Below are positions 20,816 through 32,132 of a stretch of 64,000 nucleotides of DNA, piece by piece. Location: positions 291,357 through 355,356 of the forward strand of contig NZ_JAKWJO010000004.1 of the NCBI RefSeq assembly GCF_022760995.1, written 5' to 3'. The position numbers and the translations under genes were made by a program. The notes below the pieces were generated by a model that saw nothing but the letters and a program-made list of their open reading frames with translations, did not search any database and was not told the origin of the DNA. The DNA comes from Dyella sedimenti (GTDB taxonomy: Bacteria; Pseudomonadota; Gammaproteobacteria; Xanthomonadales; Rhodanobacteraceae). The stretch's first letter is position 1. Every line of letters starts with the position of its first letter.

Positions 20816-21925
20816 ATGTCCGAGTTGTGGTTCCACCTGGTCAACTGGTTTGCCGCCCATGGAGTGCTGCCGGTGCTGAGGCTTCTGCACCTGGAAGGTC
20901 TGGCCGGCGACCCGAGGGACATCGCCGCCTCACTGCTGATCGCCGCCTTCCAGTTGTGCGTCATCGCCCTGGTGTTCCGCCCGCTGGAAAGCATCGTGCC
21001 GGCGGAACGGTGGGAGGATCGCAAGCTGACCAAGGTCGACTTCCAGTACACCGTGATGATGCTGGTGGGCATCTTCCCGATCTTCAGCTACCTGGTGCTG
21101 GCGCCCATCGCCAACTACTTCGGCGGCCCGGATACCGGTCCCGGCGACGCCAGCGCCTCGCCGCTGGCGATCACGCACTGGGTGCCCTGGCTCAAACAGC
21201 ATCCCTGGCTACTGTTCGGCGGCTACTACCTGGTCTACGACTTCGTGTACTACTGGATGCACCGCCTGCAACACGCGCTGCCTTGGTGGTGGGCGCTGCA
21301 CAGCATGCACCACAGCACGCGCCAGATGAGCTGCTGGACCAACGACCGCGGCAGCCTGATCGACGGCTTCATCCAGTCCATGATCCTGGCCTGCGTCGGC
21401 ATCGTGATGGGCGTGGAGCCCGAGCAGTTCGCGTGGCTGGTGCTGGCAGGCGAGCTGGTGCAGAACTTCTCGCATGCCAACGTGCGCATCGATTTCGGCC
21501 CGGTGTTCGACCGCGTGTTCGTCGCGCCCAAATTCCACCGCCTGCACCACATGCTGGTCGACCCCAGCCGCCCCAAGCTGCACAACTGCAACTTCGGCCA
21601 GGTGTTCTCGATCTGGGACGTGCTGTTCGGCACCGCGCTCTACGGCGAACCGCTGCGCCCCACCGGCGTGGGCGACCCCATGGTGGACGACGACAACCAC
21701 CACGGCCTGGTCGGCCTGCATTGGAACGCTTTCAAGCGCTTCTGGGGCGCAGTGCGCCGCCCGGCCGGCTGGAAGCTCGGCGAGGTCGCCTTCGGCCCCC
21801 ACTACGAGCCCATTCCGGTCGACCAGCTCGACCTGCATGCGCTGGGCCACCAGGTCATGGCGGGACATGTCGCGGCCGGCTCTCCCATCTCGCCGCAAGC
21901 CGCCAGCGACGCCACGGTCGCCTGA
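20816..21925 (+). CDS. Sterol desaturase/fatty acid hydroxylase superfamily membrane protein
   Basis: A 369-residue integral membrane di-iron protein. The histidine boxes are present: 'HRLQH' (after 'YDFVYYWM'), 'HSMHHS' and 'HRLHHM', plus a further His in 'NHHGL'. Hydrophobic segments lie at about residues 40-60, 80-105 and 120-145. The family hydroxylates or desaturates lipids, sterols or carotenoids with O2. The specific lipid is unknown. It stands alone between a repeat and the convergent TonB receptor gene. Confidence 0.88.
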   Translation: MSELWFHLVNWFAAHGVLPVLRLLHLEGLAGDPRDIAASLLIAAFQLCVIALVFRPLESIVPAERWEDRKLTKVDFQYTVMMLVGIFPIFSYLVLAPIANYFGGPDTGPGDASASPLAITHWVPWLKQHPWLLFGGYYLVYDFVYYWMHRLQHALPWWWALHSMHHSTRQMSCWTNDRGSLIDGFIQSMILACVGIVMGVEPEQFAWLVLAGELVQNFSHANVRIDFGPVFDRVFVAPKFHRLHHMLVDPSRPKLHNCNFGQVFSIWDVLFGTALYGEPLRPTGVGDPMVDDDNHHGLVGLHWNAFKRFWGAVRRPAGWKLGEVAFGPHYEPIPVDQLDLHALGHQVMAGHVAAGSPISPQAASDATVA

Positions 21926-21944
21926 AGCGAATCCACGCCCCCCC

Positions 21945-21970
21945 AAAAAAAGACGCCGGCCAGGCCGGCG
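21945..21970 (-). terminator. Rho-independent terminator of the TonB receptor gene
   Basis: A 7-bp GC stem (CGCCGGC/GCCGGCG) is followed on the minus strand by TCTTTTTTT. It may also serve the convergent hydroxylase gene. Confidence 0.75.
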
Positions 21971-22005
21971 ATTGGGTAATGGGGCAACACCATTCCTCCA
22001 AGAGG

Positions 22006-22035
22006 CCCCACGGTGACGGGAGTGACACCGTGGGG
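22006..22035. repeat. Perfect 10-bp inverted repeat downstream of the TonB receptor gene
   Basis: CCCCACGGTG and CACCGTGGGG are separated by 10 bases. It lies in the 3' untranslated region of the receptor, 31 bp after its stop, upstream of the T-run hairpin; it may protect the mRNA end. Confidence 0.5.
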
Positions 22036-22066
22036 CAAAGTCGGCCTTGCGGCCGATGCAAGAACA

Positions 22067-25060
22067 TCAGAAGTCGTAGCTCACGCCGAGGCGTACCGAA
22101 CGCGGGTTGGAATAACCGCGTGCGCGGCGATAGTTCGGCTCCAGGTAGTACTCGTACACGTACGTCGGGGTCTGCCAGTTGAATACGTTGTTCGCGTACA
22201 GGCTGAAGGCCAGCTTGTTGTCGGCGAAGTTGGGCCGGTATTCCAGGTTCAGCGACAGGTTCTTCTGCCATGGCAGGTCGCCCGCCGTACCGGCCGGCGC
22301 CGGCCGGCCATCGCACCAGTGGTAGTACGGCCCGGGATAGGCGGGCGTCGTCTGGTCCGGGCCGTAGTAGCCCGAGCAGTTGGTCGGCGCGCCTGAAATC
22401 AGCGACAGGAAGCCGGACAGGTTCCACTCCTTCGTGAATTGGTAGGCACCATACGCCTTGATCTGGTGCGTGTGGTCGTTGTGCTGCCGGCCGCTCGCAT
22501 ACTGCATCAGCGACGGGTAGTCCCAGTCCTGCGTGGCGGCGACGTCGTCCTGGCCGATATCGGATTTCACCTGGCCTTCCGTGTTGCCGTAGCTGCGCGA
22601 GAAGGTGTACATCAGGCGGCCCTGCCACTTGCCGTCGAACGGGTGGTCCAGGAACAGCTCCAGGGCGTAATAGTTGCGCTTCAGCTTGGGGAATCCCATC
22701 TCGGCATTGGTCACCGTGAACTGGCCCAGGCCGCCCTGGCCGTCGGGCAGTTGGAAGGTCGCGGCCCGGCCGGGATTGAAGAAGTAGCAACCGCGCAGCG
22801 CATCGGTGTCCAGGCCCAGCGCGTTGGCCTTATCGAAGAACAGCTGGTAGTTGCAGGTGTCGTCGATGGCGTTCTTGAGGCTGCGATAGGTGAGCTTGGC
22901 GCCATAGGCCCACGACTCGTTGAACTGCTTGTCGAAGCCCAGGATGTATTCGTCCTGGTACTGCGCCTTCAGCGAGGTGGCCGTCACCGTTCTGGGGTCG
23001 GGCGCTTGCCCGTATTCGTTGTTGGCCGAGATCGGCACGCCCGGTCCCTTGATGGTGTCGATCGGGGTGAGGCCGGTGGGATAGCCCGTGGCCGGATCGA
23101 TACCCGTGTAGGTGTAGTAGATGTTGGTGTACAGCGAGCCGGAAGCGCCGCGCAATGCCACGCTGGTCGGCATCGCCAGGTAGTAGCGGCCGGCGTTGCC
23201 GTACACCTTGAAGCTGGAATCGCCATTCACGTCCCAGGCGAAGCCAAGGCGCGGCGCCCACTGCGGCTTGGTCTGGCGGATGTACGGATTGCCGTCGCTG
23301 TTGTAGTTGGTGAACTGGTCGTTGCGCAGGCCCAGCTTCAGCAGCCAGCGATCGCTGACCTGCCAGCTGTCCTCGATGTATTGCGCGCGCTGCTCCACCC
23401 GCACCGACGCGGCCGTCCGATAGAAATACTGGGAGACGTAGTAGCCATCGGCGCCGCCGGGATAATTCGCCGGGGCATCGACCTGCCCGGCGACGATGCC
23501 GGAGTTGGGATTGGTCATGCGCCCGTAATTCCACATATAGCCCGCATCGGTGGGAACGTACTGGCCATCGGACAGATCCTGGGTGCGCTGGTTGTCGATA
23601 CCCACCGTGAGGGTGTGGTCGCCCAGCACATAGCTGAGGTCCAGCCGATAGTTCGCGCCCTTGGTCTGGTGGGCAGGATCGTCGGTCCTATCGACCGACT
23701 GCGTGTTGCCGATGCCCACGCCCCCGCCCGACAGCGCGGGATTCTGGTTACCCGCATTCAAGACGTAGATCAGGCTGGGATCGAAACCCGGCGCCAGTTC
23801 GGTATACAAGTCGGTCTTCTGCTTGCCGTACTGGGCGGACAGCGTCAGGTTGTCGGTGATGTAGCCGGTATACTTGGCGATCCACATGGAGGCCGACGCC
23901 TTGGTGTGCGTGTCGCCCGACAGGTAGTCGCCCTTGCTGCGGGCGTCGTTGTCGAACTCGTAGATATCGCCGTCGTAGCTATGCTTGCTGGAGGCCCCGG
24001 TCCATTCGAGGATGTTGTTGTCGTTGATGTTCCAGTCCAGCTTCACGTATCCGCGCGGGTCACGATAGGTACGCTCACGGAGGATCCCCGCGGACGCCGG
24101 GTCCACGTAGGTGTCCTCCGACTTGCTCGCCTCGCCGGCCACGAAGAAGAACAGCTTGTCCTTGATCAGCGGACCGCCGGCATAGGCATTGGCGGTGGTG
24201 TTCCAGCCCTTGTTCGCGTTGCGGTACTGGTACAGCGTGCCCGCCGAGTTGCGGATGTTGTGCGGGTCCGCGCGCAGCGACTCCGGCGTCCACAGCACTT
24301 GTCCGCCGAAGTGCCACTCGTTGGTGCCGCGCTTGCCGATCTGGTTGATCACGCCGCCATCGGAGCGGCCATACATGGCGCCGTAGCCGCCATTGAGCGT
24401 CTCCTGCTGCGCGATGGCGCCATAGGGCAGCGTGATGCCACCGAGGCCGCTCAACGGATCGGTGACGTTCATGCCGTTGATGTAGTACGCGTTCTCCGTG
24501 ACCGACGATCCGCCGACCGATACCAGCGGCGTGCCCATCGGGCCGGTGAAGAAGCCGCTGCCCTGCACGACGCCGGGCGACAGCATCGCGATGGCCTCGG
24601 CGGTGCGGGTGATCGGCAGGTGCTGGAGTTCTTCCGCGGTGATGACGGTGCGCGAATCGACCGTGGAGACGTCGATGGGCGGCAAGGTATTGGCGGTCAC
24701 CGTCACGGTGGAGAGTTGGGTCGCGTTGGCGACCGAGGCGAAGGATACCTCGGTGCCGGCATTCACGGTCAGGCCGATGTTCCTGCGCGTATCGACGGTG
24801 GCGCCATCCTTCTGCAGCGTCACGGTGTAGGTGCCCAGTGGCAGGTTGGTGACGCGGTAGCGCCCGGAACTGTCCACGGTGACCTGCCGGGCGAAACCCG
24901 TATCGTTGGAGATCACGATCGTCTGCCCGGCCTCCGCCTGGCCGAAGATGCTGCCGGTGGTGGACTGGGCGTGGACGGCGCCCGTGAAGCCCATGGCCAG
25001 CGCCATGGCCAGCGTGGAGCGGCGCAGCAGGACGCTTCCGTTCATCGTGTGAGACTTCAT
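22067..25060 (-). CDS. TonB-dependent receptor with N-terminal carboxypeptidase-regulatory-like domain (Oar type)
   Basis: A 997-residue outer-membrane protein. A signal peptide ends at 'GAVHAQ'. A beta-sandwich domain ('GSIFGQAEAGQTIVISNDTG', 'GRYRVTNLPLGTYTVTLQKDG') is followed by a plug ('ITAEELQHLPITRTAEAIAMLSPGVVQG', 'ENAYYINGMNVTDPLSG') and a large barrel. The last residues are 'VRLGVSYDF', the terminal-Phe assembly signal. Several GNxxP/periplasmic turns and Tyr-rich loops fit the barrel. No obvious TonB box can be fixed by eye. The ATG at 25060 is preceded by GGGGAG. Such receptors in Xanthomonadales import siderophores, glycans or peptides; the ligand is unknown. Confidence 0.92.
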   Translation of the reverse strand: MKSHTMNGSVLLRRSTLAMALAMGFTGAVHAQSTTGSIFGQAEAGQTIVISNDTGFARQVTVDSSGRYRVTNLPLGTYTVTLQKDGATVDTRRNIGLTVNAGTEVSFASVANATQLSTVTVTANTLPPIDVSTVDSRTVITAEELQHLPITRTAEAIAMLSPGVVQGSGFFTGPMGTPLVSVGGSSVTENAYYINGMNVTDPLSGLGGITLPYGAIAQQETLNGGYGAMYGRSDGGVINQIGKRGTNEWHFGGQVLWTPESLRADPHNIRNSAGTLYQYRNANKGWNTTANAYAGGPLIKDKLFFFVAGEASKSEDTYVDPASAGILRERTYRDPRGYVKLDWNINDNNILEWTGASSKHSYDGDIYEFDNDARSKGDYLSGDTHTKASASMWIAKYTGYITDNLTLSAQYGKQKTDLYTELAPGFDPSLIYVLNAGNQNPALSGGGVGIGNTQSVDRTDDPAHQTKGANYRLDLSYVLGDHTLTVGIDNQRTQDLSDGQYVPTDAGYMWNYGRMTNPNSGIVAGQVDAPANYPGGADGYYVSQYFYRTAASVRVEQRAQYIEDSWQVSDRWLLKLGLRNDQFTNYNSDGNPYIRQTKPQWAPRLGFAWDVNGDSSFKVYGNAGRYYLAMPTSVALRGASGSLYTNIYYTYTGIDPATGYPTGLTPIDTIKGPGVPISANNEYGQAPDPRTVTATSLKAQYQDEYILGFDKQFNESWAYGAKLTYRSLKNAIDDTCNYQLFFDKANALGLDTDALRGCYFFNPGRAATFQLPDGQGGLGQFTVTNAEMGFPKLKRNYYALELFLDHPFDGKWQGRLMYTFSRSYGNTEGQVKSDIGQDDVAATQDWDYPSLMQYASGRQHNDHTHQIKAYGAYQFTKEWNLSGFLSLISGAPTNCSGYYGPDQTTPAYPGPYYHWCDGRPAPAGTAGDLPWQKNLSLNLEYRPNFADNKLAFSLYANNVFNWQTPTYVYEYYLEPNYRRARGYSNPRSVRLGVSYDF

Positions 25061-25400
25061 CAATGGTTCTCCCCGTTTCGGCCCAGTTTTTTGGGCAAAA
25101 GAAAGCGATACCGGCCTTGTGGAAGGTCGGTGGATCGCATGAGCCATGGGTACGGTCTGTCAGCTTCCGGGCTGGACGACGCCCCTTTGAGATGCGGGAA
25201 CGGCAGCGCCTGGCGGCGGAACCGCCGCGTGCCGGTCGAGGCGATGAAGCCCGGCACGGCCGTTTCTTGCGAAGCAAAGACCTTACTGGGGATGAATGGG
25301 AGAGTTCATCGGAAAAGCCCGCCCTTCCCTGTGGGCGTGATGGCAGACCAACACCACGTCACCGCCCACGGCCTTGTGGGGTTTCGCCGCATATGCAACG
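25061..25400. other. Upstream region of the TonB receptor gene, no gene seen
   Basis: About 340 bp. A small hairpin (GCCCA, six-base loop, TGGGC; 25081-25096) lies just upstream of the receptor start and would be in its leader RNA. Open frames here are short and show no protein character. Confidence 0.5.
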
Positions 25401-25428
25401 AAAAACGGCCCGGGAAACCCGGGCCGTT
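25401..25428 (-). terminator. Rho-independent terminator of the yajC-secDF operon
   Basis: A 10-bp stem ACGGCCCGGG / CCCGGGCCGT with an AAA loop and an A-run on the low side (minus-strand TTTTT), 37 bp after the secF stop. Confidence 0.88.
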
Positions 25429-25464
25429 CTGTGAGCCATCAAGTACTGGGGTGTAGGCGAAAAC

Positions 25465-26430
25465 CTAGGGGCGACGGGCCAGCTCCGGGTTCTCGCGGGT
25501 CTTGGGCATCAGGTCCTGCTTGGAGACGCCCAGCCACAACAGGATGGGGCTGGCCACGAAGATCGAGGACAGCGTACCCACCAGGATGCCGATCAGCATG
25601 GTGATGGCGAAGCCGTGCACGGCCGGGCCGCCGAAGAAGTACAGCGCGGCCATGGTGATCGCCGTGAACAGCGCGGTGATGATGGTTCGCGACAGCGTGT
25701 TGTTGATCGAGCGGTTGAGTATCTCCTCCGGCTCGGCCTTGCGGGCCAGGCGGAACAGCTCGCGCACGCGGTCGAACACCACCACCTTGTCGTTGATGGA
25801 GTAGCCGATCACCGCCAGCACCGAGGCCAGCACGGTGAGGTCGAACTCGCGCTGCACCAGGGCGAAGATGCCCACGGTGATCAGCGCGTCATGGGCCTCG
25901 GTGGCGATGGCCGCCACGGCGAAGCGCCACTCGAAGCGGATGCCCAGGTACAGGCCGATGCCGAGCACCACCACGATGGCGGCCACGATACCATCGCTGC
26001 GCAGCTCTTCGCCGACGGCGGAGCCGACGTAGTCGCGGCTCTTGAGCTTGGCGTCGGGGCGCGCGGCCTGCAGCGTCTTGGTGACGTCGTCGGCGATCTT
26101 GTCCAGGTTCACCTTGCCGCCGTCGGCCAGGCCGGACTGCGGGTCGTCCTTGGGCTGCAGGCGAATGGACACTTCCTTGGTGCCGCCCAGGCTTTGCACC
26201 AGGGCGTGCTCCATGCCGCCCTTCTCGAGCGCATCGCGCACTTCGCCGATCTGGACCGGGTTGTCGTAGTCCATCACCAGCGAGACGCCGCCGGTGAAGT
26301 CGAGGCCGTAGTTGAGGCCCTTCACCGCGATCAGCGCGATGGAGGCGACCATCAGCAGGATGGCGAGGCCGACGCTGAACTTCCTCATGCCGAGGAAGTT
26401 TATGTTGGCGTTGTGGTTGAAGATTTCCAT
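25465..26430 (-). CDS. secF: SecF, protein translocase accessory subunit
   Basis: A 321-residue inner-membrane protein with six helices and one periplasmic domain. Signatures: 'ALIAVKGLNYGLDFTGGVSL' (the D/E-F-x-GG motif), 'VVVFDRVRE' and 'NRSINNTLSRTIITALFT'. With SecD and YajC it uses proton flow to drive late steps of Sec export. It is the third gene of the yajC-secD-secF unit. Confidence 0.97.
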   Translation of the reverse strand: MEIFNHNANINFLGMRKFSVGLAILLMVASIALIAVKGLNYGLDFTGGVSLVMDYDNPVQIGEVRDALEKGGMEHALVQSLGGTKEVSIRLQPKDDPQSGLADGGKVNLDKIADDVTKTLQAARPDAKLKSRDYVGSAVGEELRSDGIVAAIVVVLGIGLYLGIRFEWRFAVAAIATEAHDALITVGIFALVQREFDLTVLASVLAVIGYSINDKVVVFDRVRELFRLARKAEPEEILNRSINNTLSRTIITALFTAITMAALYFFGGPAVHGFAITMLIGILVGTLSSIFVASPILLWLGVSKQDLMPKTRENPELARRP

Positions 26431-26466
26431 GGCGTGTTCTCTTTATGGAAGTCCATTTCCAAGAAC

Positions 26467-26484
26467 GCGGCCATCCATGGCCGC
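26467..26484. repeat. Family C palindrome, copy in secD-secF gap
   Basis: GCGGCCATCCATGGCCGC, flanked by GAAC and ACTTCTC. It lies in the 70-bp gap between secD and secF, inside the operon transcript. Other copies: 18669, 53458, 56852 and 56912. Confidence 0.75.
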
Positions 26485-26500
26485 ACTTCTCAATAAGAAC

Positions 26501-28372
26501 TCAAACACTCAACGTCTTGAGCTTGCGGTGGCCGTGGATCAGCGCGGTGATGGCGTGGGTCACGGTGACCGAGGTGAACATCGAGGTCAGGATGCCGATC
26601 AGCAGCGTGACGCCGAAGCCCTTGATCGGGCCCGAGCCCATCGTGGTCAGCGCCAGCGCGGCGATCAGGTGGGTGACGTTGGCGTCGAGGATGGTGGCCC
26701 AGGCCTTGTCGTAGCCGGCGCGAATGGCCGCCAGCGGCGAGGAGCCGTTGCGCAGCTCCTCGCGGATGCGCTCGCAGATCAGCACGTTGGCATCGATGGC
26801 CATGCCCAGGGTGAGCACGATACCGGCGATGCCCGGCATGGTCAGCGTCACGCCGATGGCCGACATCACCGCCACCAGGATCACCAGGTTGAAGAACAGC
26901 GCCACGTCGGCGACCAGGCCGAACAGCTTGTAGTAGAAGGCGGCCGCCAGCAGCACCAGGGCCAGGCCCAGGGTCACCGCGCGCAGGCCCTTGGAGATGT
27001 TGTCCTGGCCGAGGCTGGGGCCGATCACGCGTTCCTCGACGATGTCCACCGGCGCGGCCAGCGAGCCGCCCTTGAGCAGCAGGGCCAGCTCGGAGGCTTC
27101 CTTCGGGCTGCGCAGGCCGGTGGTCTGGAAGTTCTTGCCGAACACGCCGTTGATGGTGGCGTAGTTGATCACCTCCTCGGTGATCTTGGGCGTGCGCACT
27201 TCCTTGCCGTCCACCACCTTGGTGTCGACCACGCGCTCCACGTACACCACGCCCATCGGCTTGCCGACGTTGCCGGTGGTGAAGTCGAGCATCTTCTTGG
27301 CGCCCGCCGAGTTCAGCGTCACCGACACGGCCGGGGTGCCGCTCTGCTGGTCGAAGCTGGAGGACGCATCGACCAGCTGGTCGCCGGTGACGATGATGTT
27401 CTTGCTTAGCAGGTACGGACGGCCATCGCGGTCCTTGTACAGGCGCGCGTCGGGCGGCACGATGCCGCTGCGCGCGGCGTCGATGGCCTGCTGCGGCGTG
27501 CCGTAGCCGGCGCGGTATTCCAGGGTGGCGGTGGCGCCGATCAGCTTCTTGGCCTCGGCGGTGTCCTGCACGCCGGCCAGCTCGACCACGATGCGGCTGT
27601 CGCCCTGCTGCTGGATGATCGGCTCGGACACGCCCAGCGCGTTGATGCGGTTGCGCAGCGTGCCCAGGTTCTGGCGGATGGTGTTGAGCGAGAGGTCGCG
27701 CAGCTTGTCCGGGCGCACCACGGCGTTGAGCGGGTAGCGGTCGCCGGTGGCCGCCGCGTCCTGCACGGTGAGGTCGGCGTATTCGGTGGCGATGGCGTTG
27801 GCGGCGGCGGCGCGGTCCTCGGCGGACTTGAGCACTACCAGCACGCCCTGCCCGCGCTGGGCGTTGCGGGTCACCGAGTCGTAGCGGATGTTCTTCTCGC
27901 GCAGCAGGCTGCGGATGTCGTCCGCATAGCGGATTTCCTGCTTGTCGATCACGTCGTCCTGGTCGACCTGCATCAGGAAGTGCACGCCGCCCTGCAGGTC
28001 CAGGCCCAGCGGCATGGACTTGGCGCCGATGGCGGTAAGCCAGCCCGGCACGGTGGGCTTGAGGTTGAAGGCCACCGTGTAGTCGTCGCCCAGCACGGCC
28101 TTGATCGCGTCGGCGGCGCTCTTCTGCACGTCGGCGTTGACGAAGCTGGCCTGCAGGTGGTCGCCGCTGACCGCGATGCCGGTGCTGGCGATGTTCGCCT
28201 TCTTCAAGGCATCGGACACTTTCTGCTCGAGCGCGGCGTCCACCGTGCCGCCACGGTTGGCCGTGACCTGCACGGCGGGCACCGGCAGGAACACGTTGGG
28301 CAGCGCATAGACAATGCCGAGCACCAGTACGATGGCGACCAGCGCGTATTTCCAGCGTGGAAAATCACTCAT
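26501..28372 (-). CDS. secD: SecD, protein translocase accessory subunit
   Basis: A 623-residue inner-membrane protein: one N-terminal helix ('YALVAIVLVLGIVYALPNVF'), a large periplasmic P1 region and five C-terminal helices. Signatures: 'LGLDLQGGVHFLMQVD' (D1 motif), 'GPSLGQDNISKGLRA', 'LGMAIDANVLICERIREELRNG' and 'ATILDANVTHLIAALAL'. The charged residues in 'DANV' carry the proton-dependent function in the family. Confidence 0.97.
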   Translation of the reverse strand: MSDFPRWKYALVAIVLVLGIVYALPNVFLPVPAVQVTANRGGTVDAALEQKVSDALKKANIASTGIAVSGDHLQASFVNADVQKSAADAIKAVLGDDYTVAFNLKPTVPGWLTAIGAKSMPLGLDLQGGVHFLMQVDQDDVIDKQEIRYADDIRSLLREKNIRYDSVTRNAQRGQGVLVVLKSAEDRAAAANAIATEYADLTVQDAAATGDRYPLNAVVRPDKLRDLSLNTIRQNLGTLRNRINALGVSEPIIQQQGDSRIVVELAGVQDTAEAKKLIGATATLEYRAGYGTPQQAIDAARSGIVPPDARLYKDRDGRPYLLSKNIIVTGDQLVDASSSFDQQSGTPAVSVTLNSAGAKKMLDFTTGNVGKPMGVVYVERVVDTKVVDGKEVRTPKITEEVINYATINGVFGKNFQTTGLRSPKEASELALLLKGGSLAAPVDIVEERVIGPSLGQDNISKGLRAVTLGLALVLLAAAFYYKLFGLVADVALFFNLVILVAVMSAIGVTLTMPGIAGIVLTLGMAIDANVLICERIREELRNGSSPLAAIRAGYDKAWATILDANVTHLIAALALTTMGSGPIKGFGVTLLIGILTSMFTSVTVTHAITALIHGHRKLKTLSV

Positions 28373-28460
28373 GCCTTGAATCCGTCAAAAGCCGCGGCAT
28401 GAGGCAGGCCGCGGCGAGCATTGCATCGTGGGACCGGGACCCCTCCGTCCCGGCAAGCCG

Positions 28461-28796
28461 TCAGGACGACTTCAGCGAGCCCTTGGGCAGCACCTGCTGC
28501 ACGGCGCCCTTCTGCAGCTTGATCTTCACGTTCGGCGCGATCTCGACCGTGATGAAGCTCTCGCCCACCTCCTCCACGCGGCCGGCGATGCCGCCGTTGG
28601 TGACCACCTCGTCGCCCTTGGACAGTGCCGACACCATGTTGCGGTGCTCCTTCTGGCGCTTCATCTGCGGGCGGATCATCAGGAAGTAGAACACGCCGAA
28701 CAGCACGATCAGCGGCAGGAAGGTCATCAGCGGGTTCGGTGCCTGGCCGCCGGCCGGAGCGGCCTGGGCGATCACGAAGGACATCGGGAAAGTCAT
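28461..28796 (-). CDS. yajC: YajC, Sec translocon accessory protein
   Basis: A 111-residue protein with one membrane helix ('LMTFLPLIVLFGVFYFLMIRPQMKRQKEH') and a cytoplasmic domain with the family pattern 'SALSKGDEVVTNGGIAGRVEEV'. The start could be the ATG at 28796 or four codons further in at 28784. It is the first gene of the Sec accessory operon and lies downstream of tgt and queA, the usual proteobacterial order. Confidence 0.95.
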   Translation of the reverse strand: MTFPMSFVIAQAAPAGGQAPNPLMTFLPLIVLFGVFYFLMIRPQMKRQKEHRNMVSALSKGDEVVTNGGIAGRVEEVGESFITVEIAPNVKIKLQKGAVQQVLPKGSLKSS

Positions 28797-28989
28797 CAGC
28801 TTGTCTCGTAAGTTGCGGCGCCAGCAAGGTTTTCTACCGGCGCCTGATAAAAGAACCGTGGATTATGCCACGCGCCCCTAGGCCCTGCATGCGCCGCAAG
28901 CCCCTCGTCGCAGGTTCTGGCGGCGGGAGGCTAGGATGCCAAGGACTGGACCGGGTGGGAGCGTCAAAGGTTCCCTCATGCCCCTTACC

Positions 28990-29114
28990 CGTCATCCCGG
29001 CGTAGGCCGGGATCCAGTGACCGCTAGGGTCGGTTGTCGCAAAAGCGTATCCAGACAGCGGCCGCGAAAACCGGACCGCCCGGCTACTGGATTCCAGCCT
29101 GCGCCGGAATGACG
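28990..29114. repeat. Palindromic repeat family B, copy 2 (paired)
   Basis: The left part CGTCATCCCGGCGTAGGCCGG and the right part CCTGCGCCGGAATGACG are inverted around a 70-base core. It occupies the 344-bp gap between tgt and yajC; the rest of that gap (28797-28989) shows no gene. Confidence 0.75.
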
Positions 29115-29140
29115 AGCGTGGAGGGCGCGCCAGCCCCGGA

Positions 29141-31383
<2,243 letters not shown>

Positions 31384-31440
31384 GGCGGGATACTGGCGTC
31401 GAATGTGCCATTATCGCGCAAAGCGCCCGCCTGGGCCGGA

Positions 31441-31475
31441 AACGCAAAAGCCGCCTGCGACGGCCGGCTTTTGCG
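31441..31475 (-). terminator. Hairpin terminator of the two-component operon
   Basis: A perfect 10-bp stem GCAAAAGCCG / CGGCTTTTGC (31444-31453 with 31465-31474), 55 bp beyond the response-regulator stop and before queA. The T-run on the minus strand is short (GTTT). Confidence 0.6.
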
Positions 31476-31529
31476 AGGATCGTCATCCAGCCTTCAGCAA
31501 AGCAGCGGTGGAGCAGCGCGTGCAGCCGA

Positions 31530-32132
31530 TCAGAGCCAGCCTTTCTGCCTGGCCAGACGATAAGCCTCGATGCGGTTGGCCGCCCCCAGCTTGCCAATGG
31601 CTTCGGACAGGTAATTGCGCACCGTGCCATGCGAGAGGTTGAGCTGGCTGGCGATGTCGCTGGCTGACTGCCCTTCACCGGCGAGGCGCAGCACCTGGCG
31701 CTCGCGATCATTGAGCGGGTCGGCCTCGGACCATGCTTCGAGCGCCAGTTGCGGGTCGATGGCACGGCCACCGCGATGGACCAGCCGCAACGCCTCGGCC
31801 AGGTTCTCCGCGGGCGCGTCCTTCAGCAGGGAACCGGAGACGCCTGCATCGAGCGCACGGCGCAAAAAGCCCGGACGGGCGAACGTGGTGACGATGATGA
31901 CCTTCATGGGCAATTCGTGCCGCTGGATACGCTGCGCGAGTTCCAGCCCCGTCAGCCCCGGCATCTCGATGTCGGTGACGAGCACGTCGGGCTTCAATCG
32001 TTGCAGCTCCCGCCAGGCTGCTTCGCCATCGGCGGCGGAACCCAGCACTTCGATATCCGATTCGAGATTGAGCAGCGCGGACAAGGCGCCACGCACCATC
32101 GCCTGGTCTTCGGCCAACAACACGCGGATCAT
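31530..32132 (-). CDS. Response regulator, NarL/LuxR (DesR-like) family
   Basis: A 200-residue protein: receiver domain (acidic 'AEDQ', phospho-acceptor Asp in 'VLVTDIEMPGLTG', 'TTFARPG', Lys in 'GSLLKDAP') and a C-terminal LuxR-type HTH ('LNDRERQVLRLAGEGQSASDIASQLNLSHGTVRNYLSEAIGKLG'). Its start overlaps the kinase stop (32129), so it is coupled to that gene. It is the only response regulator here and would serve both kinases. The regulon is unknown; DesK/DesR systems sense membrane state or antimicrobial stress. Confidence 0.93.
   Translation of the reverse strand: MIRVLLAEDQAMVRGALSALLNLESDIEVLGSAADGEAAWRELQRLKPDVLVTDIEMPGLTGLELAQRIQRHELPMKVIIVTTFARPGFLRRALDAGVSGSLLKDAPAENLAEALRLVHRGGRAIDPQLALEAWSEADPLNDRERQVLRLAGEGQSASDIASQLNLSHGTVRNYLSEAIGKLGAANRIEAYRLARQKGWL

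Noticed and set aside
22439..25456. A 1005-codon plus-strand open frame opposite the TonB receptor gene
   Set aside because: It mirrors the receptor on the other strand, has low-complexity Val/Arg/Gly/Ala/His-rich composition without domains, and is the usual by-product of high-GC codon bias.
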